Of a stretch of 64,000 bases of DNA, positions 1 through 11,400 are shown piece after piece. The first letter of the stretch is position 1. Each line of letters opens with the position of its first letter. The stretch lies in contig OZ038422.1 of the NCBI GenBank assembly GCA_964036155.1, positions 15,957,201 through 16,021,200 of the forward strand. Direction: 5' to 3'. The notes beneath the pieces were generated by a model. It made no database searches and was not told the DNA's origin. It saw nothing but the letters and a program-made list of their open reading frames with translations. The DNA comes from Diploscapter coronatus (taxonomy: Eukaryota > Nematoda > Chromadorea > Rhabditida > Rhabditidae). A program made the translations under genes and the position numbers.

Positions 1-993
1 AATGAATTCCACATCTCAAAGTGATAAATCGCGATCTTACTGGAAAATATTCGACATCGATAATACAACTGCTTTTGTAGATCGCAGGAGGGACCCACAG
101 CATTTGACCTGTGTGCTCTACGACCACATTGCACATGAATGAGACTTCGTAGTTTCCATCAGCACTGAATTCAATAAACTGGAAATAATTACGGAGAACA
201 CGAACTTATTAAAGAGGACGATGTCAGGCAGCCTGAATAACTTGATTTTTTCTCATTTGCCAAGAAAAAATTACCAAACTTTATCAGGAGAAATACGAAT
301 CTGTTTGATATCGCCATAATTCACTGGGTTCCATTTCATTTGGAAATCGAACCATTTCTGCGAATTTCAAATTTGTTTTTCACTACAATTTTGTTCTTTT
401 CAAACTCACGATTGTCAGCCAGACATTCGTTTGCATCACTTGGTTTTTCTCGTCCTGAAATTTATGAGTGCATTGGAATATTGATCAACATCCATATCAA
501 ATAGGTGTTTATGAAACAACATGGATGTTCATTCATTCTCTTTAATAAGTGCAAGTTCGATACTTGCTCACTTATTGAAGCGTGAGTGCATTTGCACGAA
601 TCCCATAGAACAATGGAAGGGATGTCGCGCAAACTTGAGAGGGAATTCTCAGTCATGAGTACAAAGTTTCGATTTGAAAATTTTTGAAGTCGAAATCAAA
701 ACCGACTTACCACGTTGATGAGCAGCACCAATTGAATGGTGATCTTGACGGTCATCGGGAGCGTCGATAGATTTTGCACTGGCTAAATACACTGTACCAA
801 AAATTATCTCACAAATTCTTACCAGAATGAGATAATTGTACCCCTTGCTCAGATCGATCATTAGCTTTTCCTCGTCTTCGGAGCATGATGCTAAAAATGT
901 TCAAAACTGCGAAAGATATAGAACAATTTTACCTGGGTAGAAGTAAATGCACGAAATGAACAAAAATATTGCAATAGAAGCAGACAGCTTCAT
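1..993 (-). CDS. unc-29: Nicotinic acetylcholine receptor subunit, N-terminal half (UNC-29-like), runs off left edge
   Basis: Cys-loop ligand-gated ion channel subunit; the family forms pentameric cation channels in muscle and neuron membranes. Coding exons, in gene order: 993-933, 890-823, 782-711, 454-410, 357-275, 232-206 and 164-41, all joining in phase. The product starts with a signal peptide (residues 1 to about 22). Next comes the N-terminal helix motif EEKLMIDLSKGYN, then PVQNLSTLP, the hallmark NVDEKNQV, VWLPDIVLFNNADGNYEV, and WVPPAIYKSSC with the first cysteine of the Cys-loop. The open frame ends at a good donor (position 40), so the second Cys-loop cysteine, the C-loop and the four membrane helices lie outside the window. 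The sequence agrees closely with what I recall of C. elegans UNC-29, a non-alpha levamisole-receptor subunit. Without the C-loop the alpha/non-alpha status cannot be read, so LEV-1 or an ACR relative remains possible. Confidence 0.85.
544..576. repeat. Short hairpin inside an intron of the acetylcholine receptor gene
   Basis: AATAAGTGCAAGT and ACTTG-C-TCACTTATT pair around a five-base loop with one bulge. It lies in the 455-710 intron. Its role is unknown; it could simply be a degraded miniature element. Confidence 0.4.
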
Positions 994-1754
994 ACTGAAT
1001 AAATTACGAAAATATCGAATCTAGCTATCCACTTTGAAGAACCAATGAAAACCAACAAAACTTTTCATTGATTTCATTCTTCATCTAAAACTATAGATTT
1101 TGCATAAGTAAATGCCAGAAGAAGCAGAAGTGAATTTTGGAGCAAAATTATGAAGGGGATGAGAAAGACAATGAAAGAGTGTAATAATGATGGAGACATA
1201 AAGATAAAAAGGGGATTATAAGGAGGAGGGAGAGAGAGAATGAAAATGAGGGAAGAAGTGATTGAAGGAGGGATCAGCGAAATGCATAGAGGAAGGGCGG
1301 CATTTCCTTTTCCTTCAGACAGAATGACAAATGCCCTCTTCTCTGCATGTCTCCTGTCAATTTTGATAACCGCAATTTGACACCTCGCCAATTAGCTCAA
1401 TCACATCAGTTTGATTGATCTGCCATGTTTTTATAAAATATATCCTCATAAAAGTTCGCCTTTAGAGAAATTTTCAGAAAACAAATCACAGCTAGAAGGT
1501 TGATCAAATTTCCTAGGTTAAATATAGTCGGGATTGGCGATACCTTCTTGATACGCTTCAATTTTCGTTTCGTCTTATCTTTCACGTTTTCAGTGGTACA
1601 ATTTTCTCGAACAAACTAATAATGCCAAGTCTTACAGTATTTTTTGAGACGAGTTAATAATTTTATTTATTCTACAACATCCGAATATAAAAATGAATTT
1701 ACAATTTTTGGTGGATAAATAAAGGATCGATTATTCATGCCCAATATTTCGTGT
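994..1754. other. Spacer between receptor and metallothionein genes
   Basis: No convincing coding exon is seen. Positions 1140-1330 are strongly purine-rich on the plus strand (runs of GAAGG and GGAGAGAGA). TTTATT at about 1665 would read as AATAAA on the minus strand and is a plausible poly(A) signal for the metallothionein gene. The rest is AT-rich and featureless. Confidence 0.5.
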
Positions 1755-2277
1755 CTACTTGGAGCATCCGCACTTGGCGCAGTGGCAATTTCCCTTGCAC
1801 TTTTCTGAAATCATGATTTTCTCAACAAATTCTTCGCAGTTTCCTACCATCGCAGCACTTCTGCGATTCAGCCTTCGAGCAGCAGAATTTCGGATCGCAT
1901 TTTCCGCAGTTGCACTAAAATAGAGCATCTTCGTCATTCGATGTTCGTATTTTCAAAATTCAATTCGATGTTCACAAATCTTTGTGTTCGTTTCATATTT
2001 CTGGCAATCACAAATTCTATCATAAGAATCTCAACAGAATTGCAAAGTGATTCTTTGGGTTTTGTTCAGACGAACTGTGAGCGTCAGAAATCTCTTCTCT
2101 ACAAAATCTCATACCTTTCCTTTCTCGCAACAGCAACACTCGCAGCAGCGGCAATTTGCGTTTCCTGAAATTTCCAAATCCTACTGTATTCTTTATTTCC
2201 TAATGATGAAAAGAATCTGATGCAATTTCATGATGAAAATTTAAATTTGAAAAAATCTCACCACACTTGCAGACCAT
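1755..2277 (-). CDS. Metallothionein, four exons, 60 residues, 21 cysteines
   Basis: Small cytosolic metal-binding protein; nematode metallothioneins bind Zn, Cd and Cu and buffer metal stress. Exons 2277-2262, 2164-2115, 1914-1848 and 1804-1755 join perfectly in phase (1, 0, 1). The product begins MVCKC, as C. elegans MTL-2 does. It contains CRCCECCCC (residues 10-18), CNCGKC (23-28), FCC, KCC and the typical C-terminal CKGNCHCAKCGC. There are 21 Cys in 60 residues and one His (about residue 52), and no aromatics except one Phe. From memory, C. elegans MTL-1 and MTL-2 have 75 and 63 residues and fewer cysteines. The four-Cys run at 15-18 is unusual. The C-terminal half aligns cleanly with MTL-2. 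A TATA box lies about 80 bp upstream of the start codon. Confidence 0.85.
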
Positions 2278-2354
2278 AATTCCTCGTTTGAATTGGCGCT
2301 TAGAGCGAATCTAAGTTGATAACCGTTTGAATTCAAATTTCCCGATTAGGCGCC

Positions 2355-2362
2355 TTTTTATA
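2355..2362 (-). promoter_or_regulatory. TATA box of the metallothionein gene
   Basis: TATAAAAA on the minus strand lies 78-85 bp upstream of the metallothionein start codon. A strong TATA box suits an inducible stress gene. A GATA-type element (TTGATAA, plus strand, about 2317) lies between it and the ATG. GATA sites are known to matter for C. elegans mtl genes; their use here is inference. Confidence 0.55.
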
Positions 2363-2600
2363 AGGGCCGCTGTGTTTATTGCAAAGGAAGGTGGAAATAG
2401 TGCAGCGGAAAAAAAGAAAAACTTGATTACGGGCAAAATTTTTGGGCCATACCCTGTTCTTCTTTCGTCAGATGAATACTTTCGAAACGAAAAATCTCGA
2501 TGCTTCCAATTTCAGTCTTGTGATGATTGATTCATTCGTTCATGTGATCACACATCACTCTACACACAAAACAGCTCTTCGGATATTCGTCATTGACATG

Positions 2601-2652
2601 CAGGGATGTTTGTGGTACGGTGCGCCATTTTACTGCGCCACCAACATCCCTG
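2601..2652. repeat. Short hairpin element
   Basis: CAGGGATGTTTGTGG at the left faces CCACCAACATCCCTG at the right (one mismatch in 15), with GGTGCGC and GCGCC inside. This is a compact foldback in the shared upstream region of two divergent genes. Confidence 0.6.
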
Positions 2653-3686
2653 TTGAAATGCGTAAGCATATAAATTTCTATGGTTCATAATTTACCTAAA
2701 GATAAAAATTAACATATTTTGCAAATCAATTTTTGCAATATTGCGAATAGATTGGATCACAATTCATCATCATTCAACACATTATCCATACAAAGGTACT
2801 AAATTTATTGATCTTCATAATGCGAAAGCACAAAAATCACTCGCGTGCATTTTCACAAAATTTCTCCATTCCCGAGCAAAGTCTTATTCGATAAAATAGA
2901 TAATCGACTATTTTCGCTCGATTTGCCGAGTTTTTCTTCTCCTCTCAAACTATTTCGCATTATCTAATCACCTTGCGCTCTTTTCGTCTTTCCTCATGAT
3001 TTGAAGTGATAAATAGTCTAGCGATTTTAATTCTAAATCGAGTGAAAGTTACTGATATTTGTCATCAGAATTGAAGTTCTTAACTAAAAAATTGTTGTGA
3101 AAAATTTTAATCCTGAATTCAACATACAAAAAAACTGTTGAATTCCACAACATTCTTAATTATATTCAAAACCGAGATTATCGAAAACTCATAACTGAAT
3201 TTAAATCTAAACTTTAATATCGAAACTCAGACAGTAACCCTGAATTGAGTTACTTAGCTGCAAAGCAATTCACCAGGACGAGGCAAATGACTTATCGTAG
3301 CCAATCATAATAGTTGTAGATCTTACTGCATGCAAATAATTTTTTTTCAATAATCTAGAAAATTCGATATCTTCAAATGGAAAATCGATGACAAAATAGC
3401 TTCGTTCATAAGTGATCGAAGATTTCCATTTGCATCGCAATATCGAACTCCATAGAAACAGCAAGCAAACGATGATGGCGCATAATACTAATATGCAAAT
3501 CGGCGAATGTCTGTGCATGACGGCAGACGATCGAAAATTGGAAAATATGTTTAGAAATGCCAGAATGCCAAAATTAGCATTAGAAATTTTCGATCGGGTC
3601 AACGTCAGCCTACAGACGAGCAAAATCAATCATTCATTCGTCGTAGCAGCTCTGAAGCAACAGCAAATATCAACACCTTAACCTCA

Positions 3687-3789
3687 GGGGTGGAACCCAA
3701 GTAAAAATTTTACCCCCTATCTTACTCTCCGGTAAAATATTTTACTTTCATTTTACCGAGGGGTAAAATTTGCACTTTGGTCCCATCCC
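3687..3789. mobile_element. MITE-like inverted repeat, about 103 bp
   Basis: The left arm (GGGGTGGAACCCAAG, then AAAATTTTACCCC) pairs imperfectly with the right arm (GGGGTAAAATTT, then TTTGGTCCCATCCC). The centre is also self-complementary. It has no coding capacity and looks like a non-autonomous foldback element. Target-site duplications could not be assigned. Confidence 0.55.
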
Positions 3790-4031
3790 AGTTTGCAAAA
3801 AATGGCCCTCAGACAGCATCGGATTAAAATTGTTTTTCTGCTCAAATTTCACATTCAACCGTTTGCTCAAACGTCTGTGAGGGACAATTTGCATATATAC
3901 GCATCAAAAATGAGACAGTCGCAAATTTCAACTCGAAAATCCTCTCGTTAATGTTTTCTCTATAAAAGTACGGAAATACGACAGTTTGCATTTGACTAAC
4001 CAAGTCAAAATCTCCTGAATCTAAGGGGAAA

Positions 4032-6658
4032 ATGAAGATATTTTCATCATTTACCCTATGTTTAGTCGCTCTTTTACTACTCCCTTCACAATCGTTCATC
4101 GATGCGGTAGAATTTTCTAATAATTTGGCAAAATGATGTTGTGAAAATTTAGCAAACGACTCTATCAGTGCCTGCTCAGATTTCAGCGATTCAAACCATA
4201 GTCAACACATTAGAGGCATCGTTAGAATTTGATTCAGAATGCTGAAAAGCTAAGCATATTGCAGGGGTTTCTTTCGAGCACGACAACTTGCGTAGGAACT
4301 CTTACCAACATAATCACTTATCTAACGGGAGCTTTACTCAATCCTCCCAACGTAAATAATTTAACTATCCATCGCGTAATGTTCAGATAAAAATTCAGCC
4401 AACTGTTGGAGCTTTACTAACTACCCTACTTGGAAATGTGGTAAGTAATTATGAGGTTACTTTAAAAAAAAAGGTGAAATGCTTAATCTCGTCAGCTCTG
4501 ATTGCATTTCATGAAAGCCGTTTGAACATCATTTCTGCCAACACCTTCTATGCATCAAATATTTATTATGAACTGACGATCAGCGATGAGCAAAGACTCA
4601 AATTTGAACATTTCAAATACAAAGACTAATTTTCCAAATCCATAGCCAAAGACAAAGCAAAGTTTTCAACGTAATTTCCCTATCTTTGAAGACTTTTGAA
4701 GATTCCAAAAACAAAACTAAAGACGCGATCAATTCTCCAGAGTCCCAAAACTAAAGACAAAATGATAAACTTTCATGGATCTAAATATATTTAATTTTAG
4801 CAAGGTCTGCTAGTTGCCATTCTAAGTCCTGGATGTCTATCAAGTTTGCGAAACTTTTTGAATACTACGATAAATGCTTTGAAAAACGAGATCAATAATC
4901 TACAGTCAACAACAACCAAGGTTAATAGTTTTCTTCGTGTTTTTCCTCTAAGAAAAGGAAAGTTTAGCCATCAACAACACCATCTTCAAGTCCACCGACT
5001 ACGACAACATCGACTCAATTGCCTCCTCAAACCACTACAGTAGAACCAGAGACCACATCAACTCAACCACCACAGACTACACAAGGAGCTGAAACAACGA
5101 TCGAAGTAACATCTACTGCTGAACCGACAACTCAACAAGTAACGACGGAAGAACCAACGACTCAACAAGTAACGACGGAAGAACCAACGACTCAACAAGT
5201 AACGACGGAAGAACCAACGACTCAACAAGTAACGACGGAAGAACCAACGACTGTTTCTCAAGGTAAATGTTGTAAAACAAAATGGTTTCGATTCGTTTGT
5301 ACATTAACGATTGTTTTTTTCTGCATTTATGAGTACTGTTGCTTTTCAATCAATTACTTCAGTAATTTTCCTCTACTTTAGGAGTATGCACAAACTGCAA
5401 GTTGCCGAGCACAGATCCGAACAATCCAAAATGGACGAACTATAGCGCATCGAATTGCGATGGATTCGATCCGAACACTGCATCGTTATACTCCCCAGTC
5501 ATCCTCGACAATTCCACAACTGAGCAGTGCCAGAAACTCATCCAATGCAATTTTGCTGAGGGAGAAATTCTCTATGCAATTGTAACCTACGTCGCAACGA
5601 ATGCCACGTGGTGCGTCCCACTGCAATTGGACAGCGAAACCGCTGCCTTCCCACTCATTTGCAACTCATCGATTGAACAATATGAAGATATATTTGGCTG
5701 GGCGATCTACCATGTCATCGGATGTGGAAATGGAGTCTCAGCTACGACCACAGAAGCACCTACGACCCCCACACCTACTCCAGGTTTTGTGTTATGAAAA
5801 ATGATATTTTTCTTTTATTTTTGACGACATATCATCCTGACTTTGAGCCATGTAACAAAGAGTTGTATTAAAATATTCGTCATTTGTTAACATCATTGAA
5901 TATTCAGACTGCGAGGTGCCGGATGAGGTTTGTGCAGTTCTGATGATCGATCAATCGATTGTCCTCCCCATACTGGACTATCTCAATGACCCAATCGCTT
6001 TGGTTCAAGTATTTCTGACGTGTGGAAACTGCTCGGATAATTCCTCGGTAAGCCAGCGGTTCATTTTATTAAGGTTTGATCAAATAATTTTGATAAGTGA
6101 ACGATTTAGGAAATCGAACACGGAAGTACATTCGTTGCTGTTTGTCCTATTGTTTCTGGAGTGGCTGGACTCTTCAGCTCATTTTTCGAAACAATCAGAA
6201 TAAAGGTGAATAAAAACTTCAGAGAATTTAATTTTATAAAATGTTTTCTTAATCAATTCTAGGGAAAACATTTGTCAGAAATCTCTTGGGTCTAGCTTCT
6301 TCTCACCTTTATAAATTCTAGCTTTTAATCTGCCATTAGTCAAAAATTATGTTTCTGTGAAATAATGTTATGATGATGATTTCGATTTTATGACCTACTT
6401 GTTTTATTAAATTTTCCCAAATGAAAACCATATAGGTTTTTCCCAATTGTGTTAGATGAGAGTGTTTTGTCATTCATGAAGGATTTGAAGAAAAAATCTT
6501 CTTTTCAGGTGCTCATTCAGGGCTATATTGATCAAGCTGGATTCTACGTAACCACATTCCAAATCGCCTTTAATGCCATATTTTCTTCAGTTCAAGCGGG
6601 AGTCGACGTGAACAACATAGCTTTGAAATACGATGCGATAATCAATGATTCTATTTAG
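4032..6658 (+). CDS. Cys- and Thr-rich secreted protein, about 494 residues
   Basis: Modelled exons: 4032-4106, 4153-4220, 4255-4351, 4399-4440, 4801-4920, 4968-5262, 5382-5783, 5908-6047, 6110-6205 and 6509-6658, all in phase. Residues 1-24 form a signal peptide (hydrophobic run LCLVALLLLP). A region of amphipathic helices follows (IQTIVNTLEAS, NTTINALKNEIN). Then come a Pro/Thr/Glu-rich mucin-like stalk and a four-fold perfect ten-residue repeat TTQQVTTEEP. A Cys-rich domain begins CTNCKLPS (about residues 233-350) and has several NxS/T sites. A second threonine linker leads to a further Cys-containing region, CEVPDEVC to the end. The layout (secreted, Thr-linker, six-Cys-type domain) recalls uncharacterised C. 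elegans families. It shares spacing with the Cys domain of the gene at 18276-19776. The 34-bp intron before 4255 is the weakest junction. Function unknown. Confidence 0.7.
5126..5245 (+). repeat. 30-bp tandem repeat, four copies, in coding sequence
   Basis: Four essentially identical 30-bp units encode TTQQVTTEEP four times in the stalk of the secreted protein. The lack of synonymous divergence implies recent expansion or homogenisation. Confidence 0.9.
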
Positions 6659-8490
6659 GGTGTGACTATACAAATGTGCCCTGAATGGGTTTCCGATGAT
6701 ATCATCACAACGACAGCTTCACCTTGAGTTGAGCAGAAAAACGAGGAATCAGACGAAGAAATAGTTTCCTTGATACAACAAATTGTAACTCGTAATTTTT
6801 CAGAATAAATTATGCACATTGTTAGAATTTTCATCATGTCGGTAAGCACTAAATAAATTTATTGGGCATTCGTAAACACGACATGAATTTTGAGAATGAA
6901 ATGGTGAAAGAGAGATGAAATATTCGAAACCTTTCATCAAATTGTTGGAAAACATTGACGTTCATCGTGAATTTTTAACCAAGTTACAGACGAGCTCTCT
7001 TGCCCAAAAATAATACCAGTATCGGTTTGTAGAAAAAGACACCAGTTTTTTTTTAATAAAAGCGAAAAAATCCTTGTAAGGTTAAAAAATGCCAAAAGTA
7101 TTCGTTTTTGTAAAAAAAATAGTTAATTTTTAGCAGTTGATTTCGTTCGTCTTCCACTAAACGCAGATCAAAATCCCAATTTGGCTGGATATGGAATTCT
7201 GGTTATTTTTACAAATCATAGTCAAGAAAAGGGCGAAATTTAGGACGATCCAAATATCACTTTCCCGTATGTTCTCTCGGCCAGGCTCCACCTCTATATG
7301 TATAAGGTTTCTAAACTGAAATACATATTTTAAAATGTCATCTAAATAGATGTCTGAATAAACTAAGTTCGTTAGAGAAAATGTGAAATTGCTGCTTTAT
7401 AATTGTTCCTAATGAGTAAAGTGACGATCTTAAGTAAACTATTGCTCGCTCAATCCGGAAATCTTGGAGATTGAAAATGAGGAAAAAGAAGCGGTTTTAA
7501 GCCAGCCTCTTTTTCATGCACTATTTCTCCCTTTCTAGCACACCATTTTGCACTTCTCAGATTTACGGACTAAACAATATTCCCATTTTTCAAGAAAAAC
7601 ACCGAACTATCATAGTACATGACCAAAAATCACAATTGACGGAATTTCTTTAAATCAGAGCAAAATTAGCATACAGCATTATTCAACTGAAACATCATTC
7701 TCTACTTGGACGAAGCATTTTCAAAATTTCATCAAAATCTTTCAACCGATTTCTTTATTTTCCAGTTTCATAAACCCGTTTAGGTTGCAAAATATCGTCC
7801 ATCCCCGGCGAAAATAGACTAAAATCTAAATTTCCAGAAAAGATGTAAAAATTGGAATTTCAGCAAACAAGAGGCAAATGTCGCGATTAGTCGTAAAACT
7901 TGCTCATTACTGAAACTTCTCTCCACTCGTTTGTTCGATTTTGGGAAACTACCAGTTGTTTCTATCAAGAAAATCGCAGAAAAGGTCTAGCATAATGACG
8001 CACGATGTTAGAGCAGTTTTAATAATGAGCTGAAAATTTACGACAACTCGTGCGCATTTATTGAATTCTAATTTTACAACTTTTCTGAAAATTTGAATTT
8101 TAGTCTATTTTCGCTGGGTATGGATGATTAACTATTCTTTAGATGAATAAACAATCATTTTCATAAATAATAACGCTACTTACATGTGCCAAAAGAATAT
8201 CTAACTTTCACGAGAATAAATTAGGCGTTTTGATCAAAATATTTGTTTAGAATTCAAACGAGTGACAAAACATAAAATTCAATTCAATCAAAAGAAAATA
8301 TTAATGTTTAGAAATAGAATTAGAAGAATAGCGTTGACTGCAAATGTTATGCCTATCGAGAAAGCGCGCAGATAATGTGAATTATTCGATTAAAATCGTT
8401 TTATCATTGGGGGCTGCACAAATCAAAAGTAACTCATGGAAATGTGGATTTTGCATAGGGAAATAAGGGTGAGAATGCTACTTTGATTGC
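6659..8490. other. Spacer between secreted-protein gene and spd-2 3' end
   Basis: No complete gene is seen. A stretch after a good acceptor at about 7132-7135 is open for about 35 codons (plus strand, residues such as DFVRLPLN and ILVIFTN) and looks coding-like. No partner exon was found, so it may be a relic. The motif TAGAAAAAGACACCA occurs at about 7029. A 329-bp foldback lies at 7799-8127. Confidence 0.45.
7799..8127. mobile_element. MITE-like element with about 60-bp terminal inverted repeats
   Basis: The left end (CCATCCCCGGCGAAAATAG and onwards) is the imperfect reverse complement of the right end (CTATTTTCGCTGGGTATGG). Pairing extends about 60 bp through GACTAAAAT and CAGAAAAG. Complementarity continues more weakly inward. 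It has no open frame and is AT-rich inside, so it is a typical non-autonomous DNA element. Confidence 0.7.
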
Positions 8491-11400
8491 CTATTTTAGG
8501 ATGGAGTTGAGCCGAGTGACGTCCTCCTGAATGACCGTCGACATGTGCTGGCGGGGAGAGCCCAGCAAAGTCGCTTCGGGGTCCAGAAGCTAAAAGATAA
8601 TTTTTGTCTTAATATATATATATATATATAAACGAAATAATCTCACTTTGGAGAATAATGTGTGAGATAGAGCTATCAAAATTGAACATTTTTAAGAGCC
8701 GAAACCGAAATGATATTGATCAGAAAACACTCGAAAACGAAACTTCTTCCAACTACTGTTATGAGACTGTGTAAATTTCACTGAAAAGATGCAATTTACC
8801 TGATGAACAGTGAGATTGTCGGGCACGAGACTGGCAGTTGAGCGCTGACGAGAAATGGAGTTGATGCGATTTGGCCGGACCTGTAAACGGTATTTATTTC
8901 AGATATGCTATTTTCTAGATAATAACAAAAATTAGAAAATAAAAGAAGATTCCAATAAAATAACCTTATCGTATTCTCTTTAACTGAAGGACATCTCCAT
9001 TTAAAGTGTACTCTCTAATAGTAGAGCACCTCCCAAATGCTAGAACTATCCATTACTCAACAAAATCATCTTAGGAAGTATTTTCTAATGTTCTTTCGGA
9101 TGTATAGAGTGGACTTAATCTTGATTTGAAATGATTACGATCATTAGACGGTGAGCTAGAGTAGCTTGGAAAATTCCAATTTGTTCGAAAATTAGGAAGC
9201 TGAAAAATAGAAGGACATGCTCTTCACAATTAGAGAGAATACGGTATTATTGTTCATTCATTTCATATCTCCAAAGAAATTCGAATCTTAAAAAAAAAAA
9301 AACCCCTACCGTGATATCGATAGTCCTGATGGAGACCTGGAACATTCTCCAGTCGTCCTTCCTGTTCGGAAAGCAGTCGTATCGATTGGTGGCCTCTTCG
9401 TGCAGAAACTGGCCGGTAAACGAGATCCCGTTGAATTGATAGTCGCCACGGTTCTCAGGGGCTGTCGCTTGTTCCAAACTGAAGGTTTTTTTCAATCGGA
9501 AAGATAATATCAAAAATTTCTGATTGATAATGAGCTAACAATGTCTGATATGAAAGATCCTGCAATATTAATTTGAAGTAGGTAAAGAAAGAAGATCGTT
9601 CATATTTTTCTCATCTTTCAACTTAGTTTTTTTCCAATCCAATATTTTAAAACAATAGAATATTTTGAAGATCAGATAGAATTGTCTTACTCTCTGAGCC
9701 TGCGTCTGAGCAGTTCCTCTCCCCAGTAGATGCGGATTTTGAATCGTTGCGGCGACTGAAACAGGGACTGCGCCATGGCAGAGGATTCGAATTGGGAAGA
9801 GACTGTCGAGATGCGAGAGGTCGAACGGGAGGAGCGGGCCGACATCGCTGAGTCTATAAAAATCAAATTCAAATTTAACGAATAAGTTATAATTTCATAT
9901 TTTGAAAGTGTCTTCACTTATCAAATCATTGAGAACATAAAATTGAAGTTTTTAAAAAATCGGAAAAAATATTTTATCAATGAATCAAATGTTATTTTCG
10001 TTAGCTTTATTTTATTCAAACCCAGTACCTGGTCTATCAGTCAACTGCAACTGCTGTAGCATTTCACTTAATTGATCGGGCAGACGAATCATTACTTCCT
10101 GAAAGTTGGATTTTATTTCAAAAGAACAAGGATAAGTTTCTACCTGGGTTTTTCCTCGTGCGATGACGATTTGATCGGAAGGAAAGAAGAGCGCGCTGCT
10201 GATTGGAGTTCCGTCTTTGCTCCACAGAAGTTGGATTTTTGCATACGCCTCTCTGAAAAGATAGATTCATCAAAAATAATCAAATTTCTGTGCGATTAGC
10301 ACGTATCTGAAAAAAATATCATTAAGATATATTAAAAAAAAGATAACCTCCTTCCACTATTCCTGAGTTCGAACTTAAGCGTGGCGAAGTTGGACGTGAC
10401 CATGGCGAAGTCCCCATTCCTGCCCATCTGCACGTCTCCACCACACACCACGTCCAGTTTGGCTGTGTCGCCCCAGCCCAACAGAGGAATCTGGAAGAAA
10501 ATCGCTTAAACTCCAAGGCAATATTCTTACGATGACATGAAAAAAAACACACAAACAAATCTACCCTTCACAAGCTATGTGTATTCTTGCAGGTAGAAAG
10601 TAGCAATTTTTTTGAGCTATCATTTCTGGAGAGCTCATTTTAGCGAAACAAACGTCTTGAATTTATTAAAATTGCAAGAAACCCCATTTCTTATCCAGAT
10701 TTTTAAAAACCCGACTCGCAGAAAAACAATTTCATATTGAGAGAGGAAGTGAGCGTGTCTAGTTTTGAGAAGTGTGCTCTCTTACCTTGTACGTGACATC
10801 GTGGGGCAGTGCCTTGAGTATGCAGGCCGACTGGAATCTGCCAGTAATCGAGGGGCAGAATGACGTCTCCAAAATGGCCTCTTCGCCCGCCTTCAACATT
10901 GCACGATTCGCTCCTTTGATTTTGGCCTGAGATATTCTTTCGATATCCATTGTTCTTCAAAATCTTTCAAAATGAACTGAAGTAGCAAAAATTTTTCATT
11001 TTTTCTAGAATTTCATATTTTCAGTTCAATTTTACAATTTGAACTAGAAGGAGATTTTAAACTAAAGGTATTTTATTTTGATAAATCTTGAAAAGACCTG
11101 AAATCCACCCAGTTTGCTCTTCGAGTCGACAGTCGCAGTGACGATGATCTCTTGGTCGGTGTTGTTTTTGATGACCTCGGTCATTTTGAGCTGGTCGTTG
11201 AGGGACACACAGCCGAACAGAATCCGCGTCGTGTAGATCGACAGCGGGCTCACTTGCTTTCTGCAAGAAAATATAAATTTGTTTTTCTTATATTGATTCA
11301 AATGAGCGGCTTTCTTCATTGCAAGAAATAATAGGAGTTTCACTAGCATAAGTTGAGCCGGCCGATTGAACCTATGCTGAGTCAATATCAAATTGTTTCA

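Larger units (their letters stand above)
2363..4031. other. Spacer with three inverted-repeat elements
   Basis: This lies upstream of both the metallothionein gene (minus) and the secreted-protein gene (plus). It holds a hairpin at 2601-2652, a second imperfect hairpin at about 3090-3155 (GAATTCAAC facing GTTGAATTC), and an inverted repeat at 3687-3789. Overlapping open frames of about 90-120 codons on both strands at 3270-3680 have no splice support or recognisable motif and are not called. Confidence 0.5.

Noticed and set aside
1074..1391. 105-codon open frame on the minus strand
   Set aside because: It is Ser/Leu/Ile-rich and derives from a purine-rich plus-strand tract; no motif, no splice context.
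3270..3681. Overlapping 119- and 89-codon frames on opposite strands
   Set aside because: Both cannot be real, neither has a signal, motif or splice partner, and the region is ordinary spacer.
5058..5349. Repetitive minus-strand frames opposite the Thr-rich stalk
   Set aside because: These are antisense shadows of the 30-bp tandem repeat, which is clearly coding on the plus strand.
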